This document shows positions 35,122 to 45,355 of a stretch of DNA of 64,000 bases, piece by piece. Within the stretch, counting starts at the first letter, position 1, and every line of letters begins with the position of its first letter. Made by a program: the position numbers and the translations under genes. The stretch covers positions 8,539 to 72,538 of the forward strand of contig JAQBGF010000009.1 in the NCBI GenBank assembly GCA_032122615.1, written 5' to 3'. Source of the stretch: SHZI01 sp032122615 (GTDB lineage: Bacteria; Pseudomonadota; Gammaproteobacteria; Steroidobacterales; GCA-2729495). The notes beneath the pieces are model-generated. The model had not been told where the DNA came from, ran no database searches, and saw nothing but the letters and a program-made list of their open reading frames with translations.

Positions 35122-36095
35122 CAGAAATGCCTGAACGTGCTGCCCGGGACGACCATAGATTTCCCCTCCAGGCGCCAGCGGGCGCCCGATCCAGGGACGA
35201 TCGTGCCAATGCGGGTGAGCGGCGTGATCCAGCCGGCAGCGAGCTCCCGCAAACGACCATCGTCCGACGAGCGCGCCGTGAAGCACAATTCGTAGTCGTC
35301 GCCCCCCGTGAGCGCACACTCGAGCGCCTCACCCGCGCGGACGGCCAGTAATTCGGCACTAAGCGGCAGCGCCGCCGCGTCCAGTTCGGCACCAACCCCG
35401 CTGGCGGCCAGTAGCTTGTTGAGATCGTCGTCGAGCCCGTCGGAAACATCGATCATCGCCGTGGCCATGCCGGCTAAGGCGAGGCCTTCCCACACGCGTG
35501 GCTGCGGGTACAAAAAGCGCTGACACAATGCGGCCCGCGCCGTCCGCAGGTCTGGTACCGGTGGTGCTTGTGTCAGCAGCAGACGGCCAGCCACGGCATC
35601 GCCGGGGTGACCCGTTACCCACACGCCATCGCCAGGACTCGCGCCAGTGCGCAGGACAGCACAGTCCGGGCGAATGCGCCCGTGCACCGTCACGGTGGCG
35701 CCGAGCGGCCCGCGGACGGTATCCCCGCCCACCAGCTCCACGTTGAACGCGTCCGCCAGCGCAAACAGGCCGGCCGCAAAATCGTCAACCCAGGCGGGAT
35801 CGGACCGCGGTAAAGACAGTGCCAGCGAGAACCAGCGTGGCTCGGCGGACATGGCGGCCAGGTCACTCAGATTGACGGCCAGGCACCGGTGACCAACGGC
35901 GCTGCCAGCAATCGCCGCCGGGAAGTGGGTGCCTTCCACAACGGTGTCCGTGGCCACCACCAGATCGAAGCCGGGTTCCGGGCGCAGCACAGCGGCATCG
36001 TCACCAATGCCGACGATGATGTCGTCCCGGCGCCCCGCCGGACCGGAGCGGCGGCGGTCGAAGTAGGTGCTGATCAGCGTCTGTTCGTCTACCAA
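35121..36095 (-). CDS. thiL: Thiamine-monophosphate kinase
   Basis: Phosphorylates thiamine phosphate to thiamine diphosphate. 324 residues from TTG 36095, which has GGAG seven bases ahead and gives MVDEQTLISTYF; no ATG or GTG fits. Motifs: GIGDDAAVL, VNLSDLAAMSAEPRW, GGDTVRGP, DVSDGLDDDL. Lies between nusB and pgpA, the usual order. Confidence 0.94.
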   Translation of the reverse strand: MVDEQTLISTYFDRRRSGPAGRRDDIIVGIGDDAAVLRPEPGFDLVVATDTVVEGTHFPAAIAGSAVGHRCLAVNLSDLAAMSAEPRWFSLALSLPRSDPAWVDDFAAGLFALADAFNVELVGGDTVRGPLGATVTVHGRIRPDCAVLRTGASPGDGVWVTGHPGDAVAGRLLLTQAPPVPDLRTARAALCQRFLYPQPRVWEGLALAGMATAMIDVSDGLDDDLNKLLAASGVGAELDAAALPLSAELLAVRAGEALECALTGGDDYELCFTARSSDDGRLRELAAGWITPLTRIGTIVPGSGARWRLEGKSMVVPGSTFRHF

Positions 36096-36111
36096 CGCTT
36101 TGCTCCCGGCG

Positions 36112-36528
36112 TCAGGCCGCCGGACGAAATTTCGTGGATAGCCGATCAAGCAAGGCGTTGATATAGCGGTGCCCGTCCTGAGCGCCGAACTCCTTCGCCA
36201 GCTGAACGGACTCGGTAATGACCACCTTGACGGGAACCTCCGGGTGCCATCGCAATTCGGCAAGGCCCAGCCAGAGAATGCCATGCTCCACAGGATCGAG
36301 CTGTTTCACCGGCCGGTCGGCATCAGTCGCAATCAGCGCGTCGAGCCCTGGAGCATCGGCCAGAATTTCGGCCAGAAGCTGACGGAAATATTTCCCGTCG
36401 ACCTTTTCGAAATCCTTCTGGTCGGAAAATTGAGCAACCAGTTCGGTCTCCGTGTGACCGGCGAGCTGATGCTGATAAAGCGCCTGCACCAGCAGGCGGC
36501 GCGTCCCGTGCCGACCGGTGGCAGCCAT
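36112..36528 (-). CDS. nusB: Transcription antitermination factor NusB
   Basis: Binds boxA RNA with NusE/S10 during rRNA antitermination. 138 residues, all-helical: RRLLVQALYQHQLAGH, LDPVEHGILWLGLAELRW, VVITESVQLAKEFG, INALLDRL. ATG 36528 chosen, seven bases after the ribH stop. Confidence 0.94.
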   Translation of the reverse strand: MAATGRHGTRRLLVQALYQHQLAGHTETELVAQFSDQKDFEKVDGKYFRQLLAEILADAPGLDALIATDADRPVKQLDPVEHGILWLGLAELRWHPEVPVKVVITESVQLAKEFGAQDGHRYINALLDRLSTKFRPAA

Positions 36529-36535
36529 GTGGGGT

Positions 36536-37003
36536 TCAGGCCTCCAGCTGGCGCAGGAGGTTGACCATCTCCAGAGTGGCCAGGACGGCGTCGGCGCCCT
36601 TGTTACCGGACTTGCCCCCCGCCCGGTCCAGTGCCTGGTCAACCGTGTCGCAAGTCAACACACCAAAGCCGACGGGCACACCGTGCTCAAGGCTGACGCG
36701 ATGGAGCCCCGACGCACACTCGCTGCAGACGAAATCGAAGTGGGGCGTCTGGCCGCGAATCACGGCGCCAAGCGCCGTGATGCCGTCGTAACGCCGCAAT
36801 TTGGCGAGTTGCTGGGCGGCCAGCGGCAGCTCGAAGGCACCCGGAACACGCACGACGTGAATGTCGGCCTCGGCGGCGCCGTGCCGTTTCAGGGCATCGA
36901 CCGCACCGTCGACGAGATTGCGGACGATAAGTTCATTGAAGCGAGCAGCCACAATCACGATGCGTACATCGCGCGCGATCAGTTGTCCTTCAAGCATGTG
37001 CAT
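36536..37003 (-). CDS. ribH: 6,7-dimethyl-8-ribityllumazine synthase
   Basis: Condenses the ribityl-aminopyrimidine with dihydroxybutanone phosphate; forms a large capsid or pentamers. 155 residues with VAARFNELIVRNLVDGA, VPGAFELPLAAQ, GAVIRGQTPHFDFV and GVLTCDTVDQALDRAG with KSGNKGADA. Between ribB and nusB. Confidence 0.95.
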   Translation of the reverse strand: MHMLEGQLIARDVRIVIVAARFNELIVRNLVDGAVDALKRHGAAEADIHVVRVPGAFELPLAAQQLAKLRRYDGITALGAVIRGQTPHFDFVCSECASGLHRVSLEHGVPVGFGVLTCDTVDQALDRAGGKSGNKGADAVLATLEMVNLLRQLEA

Positions 37004-37012
37004 AGGTCGCGA

Positions 37013-38236
37013 TCAGCCATTGGAGCGCCGTTCCGGCGCGTCCACGTACTCTACAACCTCAAGCCCGAAGCCCGAAATTCCATGCATCTGTTTTGGCGCG
37101 CTGAGCACCCGCATGCGATGTACGCCAAGATCCCGCAGGATCTGGGCGCCGGTACCGTAACTGCGAAGAATCTGGCCACCGGGCGGGGCGCGCTGCGCCG
37201 TGCCGGCCGGCCGGCCGAGCGAATGGAAGGCAGCCAGCAGTTCTCGCGGCGTCTCGCCGTAGTGGAGCAGGACGACGACGCCATGATCCGCCTTTGCGAT
37301 CTGCTCCATGGCTGCATGCAATGGCCATCCGAGTTCCGGGCTGCGCACCCCTACCACATCGCCGAGCGTGTCCTGAACGTGAACACGGACCAACGGCGGC
37401 TCGGGCCGTGCGAGATCACCCTTCACGAGTGCCAGGTGCACATTGCGGCTGATGTGATCCTCGTAGGCAACGAGGCGAAAAGTACCGAACTCCGTCTCCA
37501 CGTTGTGCTCGGCAACGCGTTCTACAGATTCCTCATGCTGCAACCGGTAGCTGATCAAGGCCGCAATCGTGCCGATCTTCAGACCATGCTCGCGGGCGAA
37601 GCCCTCAAGCTGTGGACGGCGCGCCATCGTGCCGTCTTCGTTCAGGATCTCGACGATCACCGCCGCCGGCTCGAAGCCGGCCAGCCGCGCGAGATCGCAA
37701 CCGGCTTCTGTGTGACCCGCACGGGTCAACACACCACCAGACTGTGCCATGAGGGGAAAGATATGCCCCGGCTGGCGGAGGTCTTCCGGGTTTGCGTCCG
37801 GACTGACGGCCACCCGAACGGTGCGGGCCCGGTCCTGGGCAGAGATGCCGGTAGTGACTCCCTCAGCGGCCTCGATCGAGACTGTGAAATTCGTACTCTG
37901 CTGCCGGTCGGTATCCCCGACCATCAATGGCAGGCGCAGTTGCTGACAGCGCGACCGCGTGAGGGTCAGGCAGATCAGCCCGCGGCCGAAACGGGCCATG
38001 AAGTTGATGTCTTCCGGCCGCACCTTGGCGGCAACCATGAGCAGATCACCCTCATTCTCACGGTCCTCGTCATCCACGATGATGACCATCCGGCCCTGCC
38101 GCAGGTCCTCGATGATCGCCGGTACCGTACTGTGGTCGAGTGTGGTCGCGCCTGAAGGCGCTCCTACAGGGGCGGTCTCGCCCGTTGGAGCGTCTTCAGG
38201 CGCGACCCCAACAATGCTTTTCTTGACAGGAGTCAT
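37013..38236 (-). CDS. ribB: 3,4-dihydroxy-2-butanone-4-phosphate synthase fused to a degenerate GTP cyclohydrolase II-like domain
   Basis: 407 residues. RibB domain about 40-235: MVIIVDDEDRENEGDL, RAGHTEAGCDLARLAG. The following RibA-like domain keeps the general fold (GTFRLVAYEDHISRNVHLALVKGD) but the zinc-binding Cys cluster expected in HSECLTGD...RCDCG is replaced by VHVQDTLGDVVGVRS, so GTP cyclohydrolase activity is unlikely. This layout has been described in Proteobacteria as RibBX. A genuine ribA should be elsewhere in the genome. The first 38 residues contain an extra Ala/Pro/Gly-rich stretch encoded by an inverted pair of REP-like palindromes (38144-38207). Overlaps ribE by four bases. 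Confidence 0.93.
   Translation of the reverse strand: MTPVKKSIVGVAPEDAPTGETAPVGAPSGATTLDHSTVPAIIEDLRQGRMVIIVDDEDRENEGDLLMVAAKVRPEDINFMARFGRGLICLTLTRSRCQQLRLPLMVGDTDRQQSTNFTVSIEAAEGVTTGISAQDRARTVRVAVSPDANPEDLRQPGHIFPLMAQSGGVLTRAGHTEAGCDLARLAGFEPAAVIVEILNEDGTMARRPQLEGFAREHGLKIGTIAALISYRLQHEESVERVAEHNVETEFGTFRLVAYEDHISRNVHLALVKGDLARPEPPLVRVHVQDTLGDVVGVRSPELGWPLHAAMEQIAKADHGVVVLLHYGETPRELLAAFHSLGRPAGTAQRAPPGGQILRSYGTGAQILRDLGVHRMRVLSAPKQMHGISGFGLEVVEYVDAPERRSNG
38144..38207. repeat. Inverted pair of REP-like palindromes inside ribB
   Basis: GGTCGCGCCTGAAGGCGCTC... at 38144-38164 recurs in inverted orientation at 38187-38207 with 20 of 21 positions matching, separated by 22 bases. Each arm has the palindromic core GCGCCT-GA-AGGCGC (the second with one change) and resembles the GTAGGAGCGnCTTCAGnCGCGACC class of REP sequences of Xanthomonas and Pseudomonas. 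The pair keeps the ribB frame open and encodes about 22 residues just after codon 10. Confidence 0.75.
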
Positions 38237-38826
38237 GTATTGCCCAGGAGTCTTTCCACGTAGCGTGCCATCAGGTCCACTTCGACGTTGACCCGCGAAC
38301 CGGTTTGATAGTGTTGCATGATTGTGTGCCCAAGCGTGTGTGGCACCAGCGTGACCAGCACCTCACCGTCCGTCACGTCATTGATGGTGAGGCTCACCCC
38401 GTCGATGCAGACGGAACCCTTCCGAGCGGCATACCGCTGCAGGGGTTCCGGCAGCGCAAATCGCAGGATCGCCGTGCCACCCTCCTCGCGCCGTTCGACA
38501 ACCTCGCCCACCCCGTCCACATGCCCGGTAACCAGGTGCCCCCCGAGCGGATCGGCTAGCGTCAGCGCCGGCTCCAGGTTCACCGGACTCCCTGTCGTCA
38601 GGCCACCGAGCGTGGTCACCCGGAGCGTTTCCGCCGACACGTCCGCGGCAAACGTGCCACCACCGAACTCCACGACCGTCAGGCAGGCGCCATTCACGGC
38701 AATGCTATCGCCCAGGTTAAACGCCCGGCTGCGCAGCGCACCGAGGTCGACGACCAGCCGCCGGCCCGATGAGCTTGTGGTGGTTCCGCGGACGGCGCCG
38801 ACGCCCTGAATGATTCCGGTAAACAT
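38233..38826 (-). CDS. ribE: Riboflavin synthase, alpha subunit
   Basis: Dismutates two 6,7-dimethyl-8-ribityllumazine molecules to riboflavin. 197 residues in two homologous barrels; starts with the conserved MFTGIIQGVGAV and contains GDSIAVNGACLTV and the second copy GSVCIDGVSLTIND. Overlaps ribB by four bases and ribD by one. Confidence 0.95.
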   Translation of the reverse strand: MFTGIIQGVGAVRGTTTSSSGRRLVVDLGALRSRAFNLGDSIAVNGACLTVVEFGGGTFAADVSAETLRVTTLGGLTTGSPVNLEPALTLADPLGGHLVTGHVDGVGEVVERREEGGTAILRFALPEPLQRYAARKGSVCIDGVSLTINDVTDGEVLVTLVPHTLGHTIMQHYQTGSRVNVEVDLMARYVERLLGNT

Positions 38827-39941
38827 CAGGCAGATTTTCCTGCCGGGCTTGCCGGCGTGTAAACAAGGCGAAGGTCGTCGCCAATCTGCCGGACATTTTG
38901 CAGCCGGAACCCGGGACGTTCGGCCAGGCTGGCTAGCGGCAGCATATCGAACATACCGAGCGCATCGTTGCCGAGGACGCTGGCCGCCATGTAGACGACG
39001 AGCTCATCGATCAGTCCTGCGGCGAGGAGCGCACCATTCAGCGTGGGACCTGCCTCAACCCACACCTCGTTGATCTCGAGTTCCCCGAGCCGCCGGAGAG
39101 CGGCCGCCACATCGACGCGACCGGCATCCAGTGGTGCAACCTCAACACGCGCCCCACCGGCCTCCAGCGCGCGCCGCCGGACGTCAGCGCCAGCACCGAT
39201 CACCAGCGCTTCGCCGGGTCTGGCCAGAATCCGCGCGTCCGGTGGCGTGCGGTAGCGGGAATCGAGAATGACCCGCAGCGGCTGCTGTGGCAGGGGCTGG
39301 CCCGCTTCGCGGACGTTGAGTGCGGGATCATCAGCCAGGACCGTGCCAATGCCGGTCATGATCACCGCACTCCGCGCCCGCCAGCGCTGCACATCGTCGC
39401 GCGCAGCCGCAGCCGTGAGCCACTGGCTCTGGCCACCGGCAAGCGCCGTGCGCCCGTCAAGCGACGCGGCAATCTTGGTTCGTACCAGCGGCCAGCCACG
39501 CCGCATCCGGAGGATGTAGCCGGCGTTGAGCCGCTCCGACCCGGCTGCCAGCAGTCCGCCCTGAACCTCGATGCCTGCCGCGGCAAGCGCCTGTTCGCCG
39601 CCGCCGTTGACGCGCGGATTCGGATCCGCGGCGCCGTAAACCACCCGACCGATGCCGGCGGCGATCAGCCCGGCCGTGCACGGCGGCGTCCGGCCCGTAT
39701 GGCAACAGGGCTCCAGCGTGACATAGGCCGTCGCGCCCCTGGCCGCGTTCCCGGCCCTGGCGAGTGCCTCTGCTTCGGCATGCGGACCGCCGGCACGCAC
39801 GTGCCAGCCCTCGCCGACGACGGCAGCACCGGCAACGATCACGCAGCCGACGCGGGGATTCGGGTGGGTTGTGTTGAGGCCACGGGCAGCAAGGTGCAGA
39901 GCTTGTGCCATGTGGCGCCGATCGTCTGCCGTGAAACTCAC
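38826..39941 (-). CDS. ribD: Bifunctional diaminohydroxyphosphoribosylaminopyrimidine deaminase/reductase
   Basis: Second and third steps of riboflavin synthesis. 371 residues. Deaminase domain about 1-145 with zinc ligands in GGPHAEAEAL and YVTLEPCCHTGRTPPC; reductase domain about 146-360 (RPLVRTKIAASLDGRTAL, WVEAGPTLNGALL). Overlaps nrdR by four bases and ribE by one. Confidence 0.96.
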   Translation of the reverse strand: MSFTADDRRHMAQALHLAARGLNTTHPNPRVGCVIVAGAAVVGEGWHVRAGGPHAEAEALARAGNAARGATAYVTLEPCCHTGRTPPCTAGLIAAGIGRVVYGAADPNPRVNGGGEQALAAAGIEVQGGLLAAGSERLNAGYILRMRRGWPLVRTKIAASLDGRTALAGGQSQWLTAAAARDDVQRWRARSAVIMTGIGTVLADDPALNVREAGQPLPQQPLRVILDSRYRTPPDARILARPGEALVIGAGADVRRRALEAGGARVEVAPLDAGRVDVAAALRRLGELEINEVWVEAGPTLNGALLAAGLIDELVVYMAASVLGNDALGMFDMLPLASLAERPGFRLQNVRQIGDDLRLVYTPASPAGKSA

Positions 39942-40444
39942 GAGGACTCGTCCGGCAACAGCGGCAACTGGTTACGGCGCCGGTCGTCGTCACCGAGCTC
40001 CCGGAGCTTGCGAATTTCTTCCTGGAAAGACTCCACGTCCTGAAAACTCCGGTACACCGACGCGTAACGCACATACGCCACCTCATCGAGCCGGCGCAAT
40101 TCTTCCATAACGAGATCGCCAATCCGGCGCGACAGCACTTCACGCTCGCCCATCGTCTGCAGGCGGTGCGTGACGCGGGCCATCGCCTCCTCCACCGCCT
40201 CGCTGCTCACCGGCCGCTTCTCCAGTGCCCGGATGAATCCGCTGCGGAGCTTGTGGTCATCGAAGGGCTCCCGGCTGTCATCCCGCTTCACCACCCGCGG
40301 CATCACGAGTTCAGCGCTCTCAAATGTCGTGAAGCGCTCGGCGCAGCCGAGGCACTCGCGGCGTCGGCGAATCTGGGTACCTTCGCCCGCCAGACGCGAA
40401 TCGATCACCTTCGTTTCCGGATGACTGCAGAACGGGCAGTGCAT
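39938..40444 (-). CDS. nrdR: Transcriptional repressor NrdR
   Basis: Represses ribonucleotide reductase genes in response to ATP/dATP. 168 residues: zinc ribbon (CPFC ... CLGC within the first 34 residues) and an ATP-cone domain (MPRVVKRDDSREPFDDHKLRSGF without its first Met, shortened here: VVKRDDSREPFD). Between glyA and ribD, the standard location. Confidence 0.95.
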   Translation of the reverse strand: MHCPFCSHPETKVIDSRLAGEGTQIRRRRECLGCAERFTTFESAELVMPRVVKRDDSREPFDDHKLRSGFIRALEKRPVSSEAVEEAMARVTHRLQTMGEREVLSRRIGDLVMEELRRLDEVAYVRYASVYRSFQDVESFQEEIRKLRELGDDDRRRNQLPLLPDESS

Positions 40445-40465
40445 CGACTGGAACCGGGCCCGGAA

Positions 40466-41734
40466 CTACTGGTAAACCGGGAAACGCCGGCAGAGTTCGA
40501 TGACCTGCTCGCGGATCTTCGCCGCCCGCTTTTCATCCTTGATGTCATCGAGAATATCGGCAATCCAGCCGCTCAGCAGGCGGATCTCTGTGGCCCGGAA
40601 TCCACGGGTGGTCACCGCGGGCGTGCCCAGGCGCAGTCCGCTCGTCACAAACGGCGAGCGGGGATCATTGGGCACCGCATTCTTGTTGACGGTGATGTGC
40701 GCGCCATCGAGCACCGCATCGGCATCCTTGCCCGTAATGTCCTTGCCAATGAGGTCGAGCAGGAACATGTGATTCTCGGTGCCGCCGGACACGATCTTGT
40801 AGCCACGCTCGATAAGGCATTGCGCCATCAACGCCGCATTGGCCTTCACTTCTTTCTGGTAGACCTTGAACTCGGGCTGAAGCGCCTCGAGGAAAGAAAC
40901 TGCCTTGGCCGCGATCACGTGCATCAGCGGGCCGCCCTGCGTGCCCGGGAATACCAGCGAGTTCAGCTTCTTGTGAATGTCGTCCTTCGCGGGATCCTGG
41001 CTCGGCCGCGCCAGTATCATGCCGCCGCGGGGACCCCGCAGCGTCTTGTGCGTCGTAGTGCTGGTCACATCCGCTATCGGTACCGGGTTCGGATACTCGC
41101 CGACGGCCACCAGGCCCGCGACGTGCGCCATGTCGACGAACAGGTACGCGCCGACACTGTCGGCAATCTCCCGGAACTTCTGCCAGTCGACGACGCGCGA
41201 GTACGCCGAGAAACCGGCAATGATCATGCGCGGCTTGTGCTGGCGAGCCAGGCTCGCCACTTCGTCGTAATTAATAAGACCCGTCTCGGCATCCACGCCG
41301 TACGAAACGATCTTGAACAGCCGGCCAGAGAAATTCACCGGCGAGCCGTGGGTGAGATGCCCGCCGTGCGCGAGGCTCATACCCAGCACGGTATCCCCCG
41401 GCTGCAACAGCGCCAGGTAGACAGCGGCATTGGCCTGGGACCCGGAGTGTGGCTGCACGTTGGCATACGCCGCCGAGAACAGTTGCTTCGCGCGATCAAT
41501 CGCCAGGTTCTCCGCGATGTCCACGTACTGGCAGCCGCCGTAGTAGCGCTTGCCGGGGTAGCCCTCGGCGTACTTGTTCGTGAGCACGGAGCCCTGCGCT
41601 TCAAGCACGTGCTTGCTCACGTAATTCTCCGACGCAATCAGCTCGACATGCTCTTCCTGGCGGCGCTGCTCACTCTCGATCGAACGGGCAATATCCGGAT
41701 CAAATCCGGCGAGTGTGGTGTGGGAATTGAGCAT
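40466..41734 (-). CDS. glyA: Serine hydroxymethyltransferase
   Basis: PLP enzyme interconverting serine and glycine and charging tetrahydrofolate with a one-carbon unit. 422 residues. The PLP lysine is in VTSTTHKTLRGPRGG; EHVELIASENYVS and KYAEGYPGKRYYGGC are also present. ATG 41734 gives the standard beginning; the open frame upstream is not coding. First gene of the nrdR-rib-nusB-thiL-pgpA-kinase series, all on the minus strand with gaps of at most about 20 bases. Confidence 0.97.
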   Translation of the reverse strand: MLNSHTTLAGFDPDIARSIESEQRRQEEHVELIASENYVSKHVLEAQGSVLTNKYAEGYPGKRYYGGCQYVDIAENLAIDRAKQLFSAAYANVQPHSGSQANAAVYLALLQPGDTVLGMSLAHGGHLTHGSPVNFSGRLFKIVSYGVDAETGLINYDEVASLARQHKPRMIIAGFSAYSRVVDWQKFREIADSVGAYLFVDMAHVAGLVAVGEYPNPVPIADVTSTTTHKTLRGPRGGMILARPSQDPAKDDIHKKLNSLVFPGTQGGPLMHVIAAKAVSFLEALQPEFKVYQKEVKANAALMAQCLIERGYKIVSGGTENHMFLLDLIGKDITGKDADAVLDGAHITVNKNAVPNDPRSPFVTSGLRLGTPAVTTRGFRATEIRLLSGWIADILDDIKDEKRAAKIREQVIELCRRFPVYQ

Positions 41735-41816
41735 GGGTGGGCTCCGCGTCAGAAAGCGCACCATTCTAGCCGAGGCTCGCCGGCCCGCGGGTCTTCCTGG
41801 CCGACCGGGGATCGAT

Positions 41817-42794
41817 TCAGGCTGCCTGCCCGGCGGCGACCAGGGCCTCGACAACGGCCGTCCACGCCAGCGCCAGATTGCGGCGGTTATAGCCACCACC
41901 ACCGGTCGCGAGCAATCGACCGTTGCACCAGCGGTCGGCCAGGGCGCACAGTCGCGCCGCCGCGTAGCCGTGGGCCGCCGGCGTGAATTTCAGGTGCGTG
42001 ATCGGGTCGCCCCCCAGGCTGTCGGCGCCGCACTGGAACACGATGAATTCGGGCCGGAAATCGGCGATGTACGCCTCGACGCGCTCCCAGGCGCCCCGGA
42101 ACTCGTGGTCCCCGGCCCCTGGCGCCAGGGGGATGTTCAGCTTGGTCATAAGGCCGGCTCCGCGCCCGGTTTCTTCTGCCGCGCCCGTGCCGGGATACAG
42201 GTAACGGCCATCCTCATGAATATCGGCGAAACCGATGTCGGGATCGTCCTCAAAGGCATAAAACACGCCGTCGCCGTGATGGGCATCGATATCCACGTAG
42301 GCGATACGCTTCAGGCCATGCCGGGACCGCAGCAATTCCAGCACAACGCCGCAGTCGTTGTAGACGCAAAACCCTGCCGCGTGGTCCCGCCCGGCGTGAT
42401 GCAGGCCGGCGATCGGCACGAAGGCCCGGAGGGCGTGCCCGGCCATGATGTGCTCCATCGCGAATATCGAGGCGCCCACAACGGCTGCCGCGGCTGCATC
42501 CAGGCCGCGACGAGCGGGCGTGTCGCCGCCATCCAGCCAGCCGGAGCCAGCAAGGCACAGGGTTTCGATACGTGAAATGTGCTCTCGGGTGTGAAACGCT
42601 GCCAGTTCGGCGTGTGTTGCCTCCATAGCGCACGCCAGAGTGACCCTGTGGTGCAGTCCGCGGTCGGCGAGCTCGCGATGAAATACATCGTGGCGGTCCG
42701 GACCGAAGGGGTGCCCGTCGCCAAAACCATAGGCGGCGATGTTCGCGCCCTTCAGCACGAGCACGTCACTGTGTCCCGACGCCACCGTCAGCAC
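41817..42794 (-). CDS. Histone deacetylase family protein (acetylpolyamine amidohydrolase-like)
   Basis: Zinc-dependent deacetylase fold, about 325 residues. Zinc and catalytic residues are visible in RDHAAGFCVYNDCGV, AYVDIDAHHGDGVFYAF and VFQCGADSLGGDP, with LATGGGGYNRRN near the end. Bacterial members act on acetylated polyamines, other small amides or proteins; the substrate here is unknown. The start is uncertain: GTG 42794 (MLTVASGHSDVLVLKG) is taken, and the frame remains open upstream. Divergent from ettA, 119 bases away, and 82 bases ahead of glyA. Confidence 0.85.
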   Translation of the reverse strand: MLTVASGHSDVLVLKGANIAAYGFGDGHPFGPDRHDVFHRELADRGLHHRVTLACAMEATHAELAAFHTREHISRIETLCLAGSGWLDGGDTPARRGLDAAAAAVVGASIFAMEHIMAGHALRAFVPIAGLHHAGRDHAAGFCVYNDCGVVLELLRSRHGLKRIAYVDIDAHHGDGVFYAFEDDPDIGFADIHEDGRYLYPGTGAAEETGRGAGLMTKLNIPLAPGAGDHEFRGAWERVEAYIADFRPEFIVFQCGADSLGGDPITHLKFTPAAHGYAAARLCALADRWCNGRLLATGGGGYNRRNLALAWTAVVEALVAAGQAA

Positions 42795-42913
42795 CCGATC
42801 AGTCCAACACGAGAGGCCTGAGTATAGCTTTGCAAGGTGTGGCCCTTGCCCGATAATGCGCCCTCTCTTTTCCCCCTCCAGAACGCGGCCAGAACGCGGA
42901 AGCAAGGATTTCA

Positions 42914-44587
<1,674 letters not shown>

Positions 44588-44601
44588 TCGGGAGCCGCCA
44601 C

Positions 44602-45318
44602 ATGACCGCCGCCATCACTGCAGACGGACGCTTCGAGCGCAGCGGCGGCACAAGTACGATGGAGTGTCCGCATTGCGGGGCCATCGGTCCGATGACAGTC
44701 ACCGCGTTCCCCACCTTCGGCAAACTCAAGAGCGAACGCCCGACGCAGGTCGGCGTGGTCTTACAGTGCGACGCGTGCAAGACGCCCGTGTTCCTCCGCT
44801 ACCGCACCCGCGCCTGGCGCGACGACCGGGTGGAACTGAATCCACTGCCCCAACCTGTCGAGCACCCGCCCGAGCGCTTCAGCCTGAGTTACCTGCCACC
44901 CGGCGTGGCGGGGCGATTCCGCGAGGCGCTGGCCTGCTACACCAGCGGCCTGTGGCAGGCCTTCGCTGCCATGTGCCGGCAAACCGCGCGCGCCACCTTC
45001 GATGACGTCGGTGACGCCGGCCGCCTCAGGATTTTTGACCTGGTTGCGGAGGTGCAGGATCTCGGCGCCATCGACGATGCCACCTTCAATGCGGTGCGCC
45101 GGATCATCTTTGAGCCGGAAGCCGGCAAACAGGAACCCGAATTCGACCGGCGGCAGGCGGCGGCGCTGCTGGAAACGATGAAGGACCTGCTCACGCAGAC
45201 TTACGTCCGCCGCGCGAAACTGCGCCAGGCGCTGAAAGTGCGCCGTTTCTTTGCCAATCAGGCCGCGGGAATCGACGAAGATGAGGACGAAGCCGGGCTT
45301 CCGGTCCGGAAGGCCTGA
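44602..45318 (+). CDS. Zinc-ribbon protein with DUF4145-like domain
   Basis: 238 residues, not confidently recognised. An N-terminal zinc ribbon uses CPHC (about residue 21-24) and CDAC (about 56-59). The rest is helical and resembles DUF4145 domains (ACYTSGLWQAFAAMCRQTAR, LGAIDDATFNAVRRI), often found in bacterial hypothetical and some defence-related proteins. The C-terminus is acidic. It starts 14 bases after ettA and is probably co-transcribed; a helpful function cannot be assigned. A hairpin overlaps its stop codon. Confidence 0.7.
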   Translation: MTAAITADGRFERSGGTSTMECPHCGAIGPMTVTAFPTFGKLKSERPTQVGVVLQCDACKTPVFLRYRTRAWRDDRVELNPLPQPVEHPPERFSLSYLPPGVAGRFREALACYTSGLWQAFAAMCRQTARATFDDVGDAGRLRIFDLVAEVQDLGAIDDATFNAVRRIIFEPEAGKQEPEFDRRQAAALLETMKDLLTQTYVRRAKLRQALKVRRFFANQAAGIDEDEDEAGLPVRKA

Positions 45319-45331
45319 GCCGTATCAGGCC
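45312..45331 (+). terminator. Hairpin at the end of the ettA-zinc ribbon unit
   Basis: Perfect 7-bp stem GGCCTGA/TCAGGCC with loop GCCGTA; the left arm includes the stop codon. No T-run follows, so factor-independent termination is only possible. It lies between convergent genes. Confidence 0.4.
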
Positions 45332-45355
45332 GCGTTCAAGCGCGGCGGGCCATCG

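Noticed and set aside
36518..38155. Open frame of 545 codons on the plus strand
   Set aside because: It is antisense to nusB, ribH and ribB, which are clear; the peptide has no recognisable domain and reflects high GC content.
40166..41986. Open frame of 606 codons on the plus strand
   Set aside because: Antisense to nrdR and glyA, with low-complexity Arg/His-rich peptide; a shadow of the real genes.
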